In this document: positions 22,101 through 33,908 of the stretch, in pieces | Position numbering within the stretch: the first letter of the stretch is position 1 | Layout of the letters: the number at the start of each line of letters is the position of its first letter | DNA from: Euptelea pleiosperma | Lineage: Eukaryota; Streptophyta; Magnoliopsida; Ranunculales; Eupteleaceae | NCBI GenBank assembly: GCA_035048495.1 | Contig: CM068548.1 | Span: 13,133,464-13,197,463, forward strand | Direction: 5' to 3' | DNA length: 64,000 bases | Program-made: the position numbers and the translations under genes | Notes under the pieces: model-generated | The model's database searches: none | Seen by the model: only the letters and a program-made list of their open reading frames with translations | Told to the model about the DNA's origin: nothing

Positions 22101-25100
22101 GACACCAAACCAAATGCCAGTTGTTTAAGGAGAGTGCTGCAATGCATCCCAATCAATCCAACTCAACATCTCCAATACAAGAACACCACATTAGTCTTTA
22201 TTAAAATTGTTGTTTGACTGCCTTCCAATATTTCTGGGTGAAAAACTCAAAAATTTGTGTTTACCTCTAGATCTCCATCAGTCTCACTCACAGTAAGACC
22301 ACGTAGTAGCATGCTGTTAGGGAAAAACAAAAGTTCAGGAAGATTATTTATCAAAGAGCTGCAATTTTAATCTAAAATGGTGAATAGTGTAAAGGTAGAT
22401 TTGACTAATACAACAAAACTAAATAAATCACAACGTATTCAATGCACTTAATGGTCATAATGTAACAAACCTTCCGAATGACATTTTAACATCCTCCTCT
22501 AGAGGAGCATGAGTCATTGAATGTGGCTGAGGAGTCATTGTGGATGCTAATATTACTTGACCGTCAGTATTTTTCTGCATCAACCAAAAGTGGAGTAACC
22601 ATCAAACATAAATCACGATCAGAAAAGGTTCACAGACAAGCACTAAACCTCTGGGGCGACGTTTCTTTTGCTGATGTATTATTTGAATATAAAATAAGAT
22701 ATCAATTTTCAAAACACCATAAAAATATCATGCAATCTCAGTTGGTGACGACACATTTTTTCTCATTGATGCTGTTAAACGTGTCTTCAGTCACAAATGT
22801 CTGAGAGACACAAAACTAATATTATATACTATTTTCATTTTGAAACTTGAATTCCCACAGTCTCTTTGCTAATAAGTTGAAATTTTATATTTGTTCCCTA
22901 TTAATTCGAAGAAAGGAACCCCGACCTATGCATTCAGACATGTTTTGTGCTTTACTATCCCACAAGACAGCTCCATCTGTGATACTTTCACAAGCCAAAT
23001 GCAGTGGAAGGTAAGTTTTTTTCCCGTGTAACAAGGACACTTCATTTTCAGAAAATTTGCAGAATCACATTCAAGAGTCGGACAAAAGCCGGCACACTTT
23101 TGCAAACATATACTTATTTATTCAAATATTTTGTTTTCAGCTACTGTTTATATATTTTTTCTATAATTTTAATCTATCTTAACCTATCTAAATGCACATT
23201 CAATGAAATCTGGGATAGCCCCAAGAGGAGATAAAATAATGGAAAGTAAATTGAGATGGTTTGGGCATGTATACCAAATATAACAATGGCACCAGTGAGA
23301 TGAAGCATTAGTGCAAGTTGAAGACCATAAAATGAGCGAGGAAGGCCGAAAATGATATGGATTGAGGTAGTAAGAAAACATTTGAAGACATGAATTGATG
23401 GAAGATATAGCTTTAAATAAAGTCAAATGGCGAAAGAGGTTTCATGATGATGAGCCTATCTAAATAAATTTCCTCTACATTGTGTATTTAACATGAACTA
23501 AAGCATTTAAAGAAAATATCTGACAGTGACGTGCATGTTCGTGTCTATGTTACATAGGTTTTTGCATTTTAACAATGCAGGATAGAGAATATTTACAGGA
23601 TATGGTCACTTCAAAAAAAAAAATACATCAGCAGTTACTTCCACAGAAACTCAAACTTCTCATTTCTCAGCATAATACAATCACCATAAATGGCCAAGAC
23701 ATTCCTGCTTATTTCAAAGGGTCCGCAGGGAAAGTTTACCACATTGAACAGATGTAGTTTCTGAAACATGGTTAGTGAGTTCTAGAATATTCTAGTTCAC
23801 CATAAGAGACCAACCTCACAGAAGCACTTGAAAACATAGTCAGCCGCTATGAACTCTTGCGCACTAGAAGTCCGCAAAATGATCCGAAGAATTGAATTCA
23901 GGGCAGGTTCAACATGTGGTTCCTCTCCAAGAACTTTACTCGCAAAGGCATCAAGATTTTGAGGATGCCTGGCAACCAAATCACCAATGCATCGTAGTGC
24001 CTGGAAAAGTTCATATAATTTAAATGGAAATCACATACAACCATTTTGTTGCCTATAGGCTTGAGCATAGAAAAAAGAAACACAACAAACAACAACCACC
24101 AAAATAAAACATAAAATAGCTTTCCATTAGGAATATCTACTAAATCAATAAGAATATAATATTACAACTCAAGAATGAAGCTATGTTAGTTAATATCACT
24201 TAAATGTTTATAAAGCTCCCTAGAATGCACTGGAAAATTGTTCAAGACACGAAATACAATATTTTCCCAATTTGTAAGTGAATTAATGAACCTGTTATTA
24301 CTAGGAACAATTTTATGATCCCTCTTCAGTTGTGATCTCTTACACAAGTTCCAATTAATTCTAGCGGGTTGGAATTAAAAAGAAAGATGAAAAAAAGGTG
24401 TCAAGGAGTTCTTTAGTCAACCATATTTATCCCTTTCAGGTAAATGATATCATTGTTGCCTTCATCCTCAATTTACGTTTCGCAATTTTCCAGAAAATAT
24501 TTTGAGCAAAGTTCTGGAAATTGCCTTTTTTGGTTTCTCCAGTTATGGTGAAAGGGCACGTTTTTGGGCTCCCACTGGATTCAATTTGAAAAAATTCAGC
24601 TGAGTCTAGATTTTCTCACTAGAAATTACAACCAAACTTCACGAAATCATAGGCCCCTGCATATGATATTATGATGAACCCATGAAGATTTTCAGTAAGT
24701 CCATGATGCAATGCTTTTAAATCTCAGTTCCAGCATTATTTTTGGCCTCGTTAAGATTGAAACAAAATTTCAATGTTTCACGGAAATTTTGGTCAACTAC
24801 AAGAAATTTTGTATTGGGCTTCAGTCAAAATGGGTCAAATTTTTTGAAATTGCTCAAAACAGAAATACCTTGCATCATGGACTTATTTTCAGGAAGTTGT
24901 TACATTGTTCATGACAAATAAGCATTCAGATACAGATATAAATTATATCCGGAGCGAATCCTCATACTCTATTTCAAGCAGTCAACATACCAGAGTTCAT
25001 GAGACAGATGGTCTATAGGGGAAAGGTTATGTAAAAATACATTTATTACTTCTCCACGCAATATTTTGGATGATGCTCTTTTTCTCGATTGGTAAAGCTT

Positions 25101-28100
25101 GGATGATTTTGCCCATTTTTATCCTTAATTATTGATATTATTTTTTGATAAGTATAGATTCCTTAATTGTTGATTCCCACAGCAGTGATCCATTAAAGAA
25201 GCCATTTGTTATGATCTGAGGTGCCATGAAGAAAATACTTACAAAAGTCAATTCAGCTCAAACAATCATTAAAATAACAACATGGTTGAATAGGATTTGA
25301 AATATCACCCATATCACCATCTAAAACCATCATAAGCACATTTACTCTAATAACACAATCTTGGATTGAATCAATTCATTCAAAGTATAAAATGCAATAT
25401 AATAGACATAAAATAGTGCAACTCAGGGCCAAAATTTTCCATAGATCCCTCTCATATAACTTAGAATACCAATAGGAACAGGCCAAATGGGTCCTGAAAG
25501 AAATGCATCCATCTTACCGCACAACGCACAGCAACCGCAGCCCATTGGCTCTCAACTCCCAACATTAGAAGATGGTCCAAAAGTTTTCTCTGCACTTGAT
25601 CCAAAAATGCAAGTGGGTAAGACATTTTCCAGGTTAGAGGTTTAAAAGGTACAGATTAAATTAGTTTAAGGGTTTGACACAAACCTGAGACAAGACTGTT
25701 TGATTAGACAGCCTGTTGGCATCTTTTCCAGGTTCAGCCACCGCTCCTCCAATCAATAGCAACTCAATGGTTTCTAGTGCGCTGAGCAGATTTACTGTCT
25801 ACTGGCATGGTGTTTGTTTTTAGACACAACAAAACTTGACCAGTAAGCATCGTGCGACAGCATATTCTTGGTGTCATTGAGCAATAAAAGATCTAACTGC
25901 AGTGGAAATAATACCAAGCAAATGAATTTATAATCCATTTTACAAGTATCTTACCTTTTGTTGGGTGAAACTATAGGCACTACCTCGGAGCTTCAAAATT
26001 GATATTAAAGGCTCAAAACCCATAGTTTCCCTCAGTAATATCTGAAACACATAAAAAAGTTGGTTACTACCAGTACCAGCTAAGAACAGTATGAATTAAC
26101 AGCAACAAAAGCCACAAACCTGATTGGATGTACTGCTACGAAGGAGATTATTCAGCAATTCAAGACAGTCCTGTGTAGTAACGGAAATATAAGTGTCACC
26201 AACAATGGGTTCATAGATTTCTGAAATTACTCCTTCAATGCTTAAAAGCAAACAATAAGAGGAATGGAACATGGGATCAATTAAATCACCATGACACATA
26301 ACATATGGAATCAGATATTGCAATGAATAGGCTAAGATCAAGCTTTGGAAGCGAAAGCACAAAGAAAATACGATGAAAGAAAAAAAGTTCTTTTCCTTTT
26401 CATTGATCAAATATTAGTTTGGTCCCTCCCCCCTCCCTCTCCACATCCACCCCAGTTGAATGTTAAAAGATTTCATTTGGGTGCCCCGATCAAAAATCCA
26501 ATGGCACTCTCGCAATTAAATATTGTCATCCGTTGGACAATCATTTTCAGATGGCATCACCAGAAAAGCCATCACCATCAACGAAATTTCCCTTGAATGA
26601 AAGCAACTTATAAGATCATCATTAGTGAAATTATGTACCATATCATTTTCAATAGACTAAATAGCATCCCGGTATTGCAGTCAAATAAAAAATGACAAAA
26701 GCCACTTCCATAAGATACTTTCTTAAGCCCTTGCTTCCAGCTCAGGCCAAAGGTAACATTTCCATCATTATGATTTTGCCAACCCTGCCGTTTTACTTTG
26801 AATATGAAACACTGCATATGCATTCGTCTTTACTTATTTTCCAAGTGTAAATTTGTCTAGTGGTCCATATAAAGTTCAACCATGCGGTTGAGGTGATGTC
26901 TACGTAAAGAAAGGTCATTCACCTAGCACTGCATGATACGCTCAGTTATAGGCTAACAAAGTTGTCTCAGTGAAAGGAAAGAAACCGGCACCCCAGCAAA
27001 CTTTCTGCACTTTGTTTGCAACAAAATAGTAAAAGTATAAGGTTCTGAGTTCTAAATGTATAACATTTATACAAAGCAAGTAGGCAACAAAATCCCAATA
27101 AACAACAGGCTGCTCATGGTAATTGGTAGGCATATCCGCAAACAAGATTGGATAAGTTGGCTGACCTATAAAGGTCAAAGTTCCAAGGAAATCACCTGCA
27201 CAACAACACCACCTTCAGAACCTCCTTCTTCTTTAATAATGCTAAAGATTTTCTCGAATGCACCTTCAAAGACCACAATTTTTTGAATTTCCTGAAATTT
27301 GAGGAATCCACTGGTTAGTAGGAAAATAACATTTTGACCTTAACCAAAAACTTGTTAACAACTGCATGGGGAAAGGAATCACCTCAGCTTCTCGAGTCAA
27401 GTAAGTGAGTAGTAACAAAGCCTCATTTCGAATAACCTACCAGGCACACTCAGCAGACAGCACAATCAGTTTTGGGAAGATCCATCAACAGCATGAGCAG
27501 CACAAAACTGATTCTTTTTTCATAAAGGAAAAGTTCCAAAAATCAAATATTACAAAAACAAAGTCTAATATCATTATATTTGTTTGTCATATAAAGGTGG
27601 AAGACAATTCAGGGAGTTAAAACACAAAATCTCAAGGCTCAAGTAAGCTCTAGGTACAGTACTTTGCTCTTTTATCGTAACTTCTTGAAAGGAAACCCTA
27701 TAATAGAATTTGATGAAGCAAAAATATCAAACAGTGATACCTCGCGATCCATAAGCATATCCATAAGACGAGTTATTCCACGAGGAATGGTAAGAATTGC
27801 TTCTTGTAACCTGAAACAGGAATCTCAGAAAAAATTCATCTCAAGATGACTAAGTGAATCCAGAATTCTAACAGCACTGAAACATGGCTAAAGATGCTTC
27901 TCAATGTAGCTATGATCAGGGTACCTATTTGGAGAATTTGTAAGAAGGGCTGTCAAAAGTTGAAGTGTATAGTATCGGACATAGAAGTCCTCCTCCACCT
28001 GCCCAAGTACCATAACGATAAGTTGTACAGCTATATACACAACACTGAGAGATTATTTGAATCTAGAGACAAAATAAACCAAGGGAACCCTCACCAACAA

Positions 28101-31100
28101 ACTTAGAAGAAGAGAAATGTTTTCTGCTTCTCTGGAAAGCAAATCAGAGTTCATTAAAGTTGGTTGGACTTCATTCTTTATTCCTTGCGCAGGATCAATG
28201 GGAGTCAAAGCGCTTACAAGAGTTTCCAGGGCACCTCGAACCTTCAGATGTCCAATGAAAGAATATATTATCAGACCAGTAAGTACCAACAAAAAGGAAA
28301 GAAAATGTTTATAATAAAAAGTAATGAAACAAGTTCCCAGGAAAGAAAGAACAGACATAGCTAATCAGACAAAATAAACCATCCATGCAGATGAAGAAAG
28401 GCTACCAAACACAGAAGATATGTGTGACTTATTTTCTGTAAATTGCAGTATGGTAGGTTGCATGAAGCACAGAAATGGTTTTTCTATGCTGATAAAAGGA
28501 ATAATATCTCAACAATACCACACAAGGTAAGGGTGTGAGCACCGTGTGAAAATCTAGTCTGGTATTTTTTCCAGACAACATTTCAGCAATACAGCATAGT
28601 TCATCTTTCAAGTCAGAAGCTAATTTGCATTGCTGGACTTGGTATCTAACTGAAAATAGAAACCAAATGGTTGACTGAATCAAGCTTCCATAAGAGAAAA
28701 ATAAACATAGAACAGAAGAGAAGATCTACAAACCATCTCTACATCATCACGCTCTTCCTTTAAGACACCCATAAGCACTGGGAAGCCTGTGACCAAAAGT
28801 AACAGAAGCATATTATATTTATATATGATATGCATGAGGGAATATAAATAACATTTTCTGTTTTTTCTACACATGATAGAAGCACTTACCCATTGCCCCA
28901 AATGCTAGCTGGGCAGAACGACTTTCCGCTACAACAGACTGAAGTTCAGCTATAGCAGCACGTCTGTCCTCTGCTATGACACCATTGCTTATACGGTCGA
29001 GCAAGCGTTCAACATAGCTATTGAAATTTGAAACAAGCCATGAAATAGATTAATTACAGAAATAAAATAAAAACCTCAAACAACAATGAACCTCTTTAGC
29101 GATAAACAATAAGTAGATATAAGGTTAAGAGGACCAAACGCACACCAATGATACATAAGTAGAAAAATGTTCCAAATTTAGCTGATTGAACAAGCGAGAA
29201 AAAAGTGGACTTTTGACTAGGAAAGAGAGCAATCCTAGCCAAATTACAGTAACCTTTTATAATTAAACAGAAGTAAATATTTGGTAGTTGATAAAAAGAA
29301 GTCTGAGTTGCATGGTGTATAGGCACAACATTGGTTCCAGGTAAACATACACGTTAACCAAAAACAAATTTAGAGAAATAATAGTATATCATTATCATCA
29401 TCGTCACAGCCTTATCCTAACCATCTGGGGTCAGCTAGATGACCCTAAACAGTTGGGGTAACAATGCAAGCACAGAGGAAAAATTTCCTAGTAGGTAGCT
29501 CTGACCTGTCTGTGTGCATATTTTTGAAACCTCAAAAATATAAAACAATTTTTCCAAAGGAAGCGAAGATTATAATTTCTACAAACTTGTTAAAATTGCA
29601 AACAAATGCATGAAATTTTCAATAACAAGCCAAATTCTCAAGTTGAAAGTGTCATCATGTACAAGCACTCATGAGCATTGGATGATGGTATCTCATCAGA
29701 TAAAATGCATGTCCAACAAAAAAGGCCTAAGTTTCCACACGTAATATGAAATACGACACTCGATAGACAGTAATTCATATGCACTAACCATAGAGTAAGT
29801 GACTAGATAAGCAAGTGCAAGAAAGCACTGTATGCTGTTTTATAATTCATGCTGTATGTTGTTACTAAATTCAACACAGCATATCCCAAGCCTTGTGAAA
29901 AGATGAAGCTACTTAACTACTCCAAAACCAAAAAATAACTTTTCATGAAATAAGAATTCATGCACACTTTATGCTTCTTCTAGGCTCTTTACTTGGAATA
30001 ACTATGCTCAATTTCAGCCTAGGAATTTGGGATAACTACAGCTTAATTGGTACAACAGAAAGTTCCCAAGAAAGAGAAGTTCCACGAAAAATCTCTCTTA
30101 AGTTGTCATTAGGAATCTCCCAAGTTGACTTGGTTCTGTATATAGCAAGTCAACTTAATGCTAGGAAACAAGACTTGGTCAAATGAACACAGAGGATAAG
30201 TCTGACATGGATTTTCATTCTTTCATTTCCAAAACATTGGTGTCCGACTATTCTTGGCCAATTATGAATCCCCAGCTGAGTCCCAAATTGGAAACCTCTA
30301 TTCTGTTTGATTTAAGACACCAGAAAACTCTTCCACGAACTCACATTGTAGACACATGCAATCAGCAAATTGCAATTGCATATCCTAAATCAGAACTGTC
30401 TATCCTAAAACCCTCAATCTCCACAACAAGACGTTCTAGCGAAGTTTTTAAAATTTGCGAAGTTTTCGAAACTCTTGGGTTGACATTTCAAAATCTCGAC
30501 CAATTTATTTACGTCTTATAAAATTCCTACACTAACATCATCAAAACTTCAGGATTTCATTTCGGTTTCGGCCAGGATTGAAATTGACATTTGAAACCCG
30601 GCTTCTATCATAAATTTGTGGTGGGTGTAAGTCTCTATGTATTACTTATAACGTTAAAAATTTGCGGCTTCTACAGTTGGATTTTCTTTATTCTAGGTAA
30701 TAAAATTCAAACGAAAAATGAAGCATAACAAAGTGAGATTAGTTAAAAGAAGATTAAGCGTACAAAAAGAACGGATGAACACCATATAAACTTAGTAATG
30801 CAGTAAACAAAACACTTACACAAATACTTCAAAACGAATATCTCATCAAAATTGAAAACCAAACTGATTAGAATTTACCTATCATCATTCGAATCAGGAC
30901 TCTCGTTTCCGAAAACAAGCCCACCAACACCCTGCACGAGATTTTTCCCAACTTAATTCCATACTAAACATAGAAACACAAAGAACCAATTTGAAAGGGG
31001 GGGAAATCATTATAATTATACCTAAAGAGCCTCTCTTACAGTCCATTCAACTTAAAGACCAGAAATCGTTAGAAATCTTAAATCGTTGTTCCTTGATCAA

Positions 31101-31237
31101 ACCCTAACGATATCGAATGCTACTTGTGGAGCACAAAAGAGGCAGAAACAACAGAAAATGAAGAGAAAGTAATCGAAACTTTCTAAATGTACCTGAGCGA
31201 CTGCGTTGAGATTTATACGACCGAGCTTGAAATCCAT
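19118..31237 (-). CDS. Golgin/vesicle tether p115 homologue (MAG4/GC6), 19 exons
   Basis: Minus-strand exons, 5' to 3': 31193-31237, 30879-30931, 28890-29017, 28734-28786, 28095-28241, 27925-27998, 27741-27810, 27383-27436, 27196-27291, 26120-26170, 25955-26041, 25685-25798, 25518-25589, 23815-24000, 22471-22574, 22265-22313, 21794-21859, 20168-20944, 19118-19669. All junctions are GT-AG and in phase, and the sum is 2,778 bp, i.e. 925 residues plus stop, the usual length for the plant family. Residues 1 to about 650 form the armadillo-type p115/Uso1 head (YVERLLDRISNG, LLSREAENISLLLSLL, IPRGITRLMDMLMDREVIRN). The C-terminal part is coiled coil ending in an acidic tail (EDSEDEED). In plants MAG4 tethers COPII vesicles at the cis-Golgi and supports ER-to-Golgi transport of storage proteins. 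The last two exons, which hold the end of the head and the coiled coil, are the largest. No lesion is seen, so this is taken as the functional copy. Exons 1-8 are duplicated at 55288-59129. Confidence 0.92.
23225..23460 (+). pseudogene. LINE (RTE-type) reverse-transcriptase tail inside MAG4 intron 14
   Basis: On the strand opposite to MAG4, broken frames read ESKLRWFGHVYQ, then GRPKMIWIEVVRKHLKT, then MEDIALNKVKWRKR. These are the characteristic LRWFGHVxRR, GRPKxTWxEVVRKDLK and MALDRxxWRxRI motifs at the end of RTE LINE ORFs. Stops and frameshifts between the pieces show it is old. Confidence 0.7.
29385..29460 (-). mobile_element. RTE LINE 3' tail in MAG4 intron 2
   Basis: ATCATTATCATCATCGTCA followed by AGCCTTATCCTAACCATCTGGGGTC is the reverse complement of the standard RTE LINE end (GACCCCAAxTAGTTGGGAxAAGGCT plus a short microsatellite tail). 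The same insertion is present in the duplicated copy near 57281-57350, so it predates the duplication. Confidence 0.55.
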
Positions 31238-31708
31238 CGGATTTACAGTAACAAATTCGATAAAAAGATAATATTTTTCTCAGATTTTGATCGAAGAATC
31301 AGTTCTATTTGACCTAATTATGAGCTCCAATCGAGAACTTTATCTAACAAAGAATCAGAACTGAAAGCGTTCTCGAATGCAGATCGATTGCTTCTTTGCT
31401 ACAACGAAGGCCTTTTCTGTAATCAAAGATCAGAAGAAGATCGCCAAACCTTCGAGTCTTCGACTTCTTCCGTAAAAGAGTTGCATGTGAATAGAAGTGG
31501 CAATTTTGCAAAGGGTAGCCAAAAACTGCTGGAATTAAGTAATGTTTACATGCACCATGGATCATTGTAGTAAAATGGTGATGTGAGTAAATGTCTATCT
31601 GGACCGTTGAATTTATAATATCCCCTCTGTTATCGTTATTACCGAGAACAATCGAATCGATCAGATGTTCTTGACTAATAAATGATGAATACTTGTGAGT
31701 CTTGTGAC

Positions 31709-31987
31709 CATGTTTAAAAAAACGACGGTATAACGAAACTAACGGCGGTTATAATAGTAACACCCCAACCCCACATCCAAAACGTTATTTTAGAAAAAAA
31801 AATTAGTTATAACAGAAATAGGGCCGTTATTTTAGAAAAAAAATTATATAAGGTTGTCGAGGTTATTTTAAAAAAATAAATGTACAGTTTTTTATTTAAA
31901 TGTAACTGATGTGACCCGTTATAACGGACATAATACTGACACTGAATGTCCGTTATAGCGTTGTAACAAACCATTTAAAACCTTTTG
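31709..31987. mobile_element. hAT-like MITE, degraded
   Basis: Starts CATGTTTAAAA and ends TTTAAAACCTTTTG, with GTTATAACGG-type palindromes inside, as in the better-preserved members of the family. The flanking duplication is unclear. The same insertion is present at about 59601-59876 in copy B. Confidence 0.5.
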
Positions 31988-32173
31988 GCTGTCACTCTGG
32001 GGAGAAGTTCCTCGCACGTCATCTCACCTAGCACTGCAATTTGGGCGGGCCCAACCCCTTCTAGTTGGGCTTGGGTTGGGCTCAAGTAGAGTTTTTCGAA
32101 CCGGACCAAAATTGGTTGGACTCGGGCAACCCCACTAAACTCGAGTACTGGACTGTAGGGTTGTCGTTTAAAG

Positions 32174-32553
32174 CATGGTTTAAAAAATAGTCGTTATAAC
32201 GAAAAAACAGCTGTTATAACAGATTCGGACCTCCCCATTATGTCATGTATCGTTTTAACACTCAGAAAATAATGGCAGCTATTTCCGTTATAATCGCCAT
32301 TATTTTCGGTTAAAATAAAAATAGCGACAGTTACTTTCTGAAAAAAAAATTGTAAAAAAACACCCGTTTTTTCTATTTTTTTCCTTCCAAAATTTATTGC
32401 AAATTTGAAATTCAAATTTTGAATTTTAGAGACTTCTTTTTTTCGTTTTTGCCCCTATGCATTACAATCCATTATAACGGCGTTATAACGAGAACAAAAA
32501 ACGGTAACACCCCTAGTCCGTTATACCATTATAATGGCCCTGTTTAAAGCTTG
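32174..32553. mobile_element. hAT-like MITE with 8-bp target duplication
   Basis: Termini CATGGTTTAAAA and GTTTAAAGCTTG are inverted. The direct repeat GTTTAAAG flanks it at 32166-32173 and 32554-32561. The interior is made of repeated CCGTTATAACGG-like palindromes around an A/T-rich core. It is shared with copy B (60061-60400). Confidence 0.75.
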
Positions 32554-32841
32554 GTTTAAAGAAGGGGAGAGAAACATTTGACACACGCACATTGTGTAAA
32601 GACAAAAGAACCTTGATCAAACGAAATAATTTTAAGAAAACAAAAATGAATAGAGAGACATTTTTGGAGTGACAAATTGCGTGACTAACTTAAGAAGGGC
32701 TTTCGTACATTATAGAGTAGAATAGAAATATTTCAAATCAAATGACCTAGGTGTATTCCACTTTTTCTTCTCTTCAGTCTCACCATCGTCCTCAATCACC
32801 TCTATCGACGCTGTCCTGATAGGTAAGATTGTTGTTTCCTA

Positions 32842-33845
32842 CCTCTCTCTCTTTTTCGTCTGGTCGTAATAGTTAGAATGTGAGAATTTGCAAGGACGAA
32901 ATCTTTTTATCAAATGAGCATGAGAAGTAGATGTCAATGCAGCCATAAAAACGAAATCTCTCTGGTTCTCTTTCTCAGAATGGGAGTATGGCTGCATTGG
33001 TAATATTTGACATACCCCCTATGACTTGGTCTATTGTCATTTGACCAGTGTTGACACGAGTTGACTATCAATTTTTTTATTAAAGGACTAAAATGCCCTT
33101 GTCTTCAACGTTGGAACAAGGGTTTGCCCAAACCCCAAATCAATTAATGATTGTGTTTATCCAATTAAAATTTCTTGGGATAAAGCGTTGCAAATAATGT
33201 TGATGACTCTCGAACTTGCACATTACATGGTATCACTGTAGAGTTTGTACATTGAATTGGGACCCTAACTTGACTCAAAGATCTAGAAATCACTGAAAAG
33301 TTCGTACAAAAATTTATAATCAACGGAAACATCTCTCTCAAGAAGACAATCCTCTCTCTCTCTTTAATCATTTGCAACTTAAGCAAAACCCTGCTATTTT
33401 ATTATCATATTGAATATTATAAAAAATTTTATATATTATATTTTCATATTTTACGCCATTTATATATGACTATTGGGCACCCAAAGCACTTCTCGACAAA
33501 GCATTTGTCAAAATTGGGTGTGAATGGCTGAGATCCACCGTTCAGTTGGGGGATAAGATCTCTGCCTTTCTTTGTGAAGCCTATAAGAGGGGAAGACAAC
33601 TTTCCTGTTTTGTTATATAGATATCTTAAGTCTTCAAATTTGGTTGTTTGCTCATATTTAGGTTGTACCATTGTAACGATCTAAGGTAGTAAAGGTAAGT
33701 CTCATGGGTCAAAGATCGTTGACTTGACAAAGATATCTTAAGTCTTCATGAAGCCTATAAGAGGGGAAGACAACTTTCCTGTTTTGTTATATAGATATCT
33801 TAAGTCTTCAAATTTGGTTGTTTGCTCATATTTAGGTTGTACCAT
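32842..33845. other. Left part of the block absent from copy B
   Basis: Intergenic, no gene. The block 32842-38695 is bounded by TGTTGT on both sides (GATTGTTGT at its left, ACTATGTTGT at its right), and copy B has a single TGTTGT at that point. A 160-bp duplication lies at 33575-33908. Confidence 0.6.
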
Positions 33846-33908
33846 TGTAACGATCTAAGGTAGTAAAGGTAAGTCTCATGGGTCAAAGATCGTTGACTTG
33901 ACAAAGAT
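33575..33908. repeat. 160-bp direct duplication across the solo-LTR left border
   Basis: 33575-33734 is repeated at 33749-33908, a shift of 174 bp. Both copies include the sequence ACCAT|TGTAACGATC, so the left end of the LTR is present twice. The two copies look identical or nearly so, which indicates a recent event. Confidence 0.9.

Noticed and set aside
29971..30521. Two plus-strand ORFs (71 and 112 codons) inside MAG4 intron 2, nearly identical in the duplicate at 57863-58413
   Set aside because: They are preserved only because the whole intron was duplicated recently. They lie antisense within an intron and show no recognisable domain.
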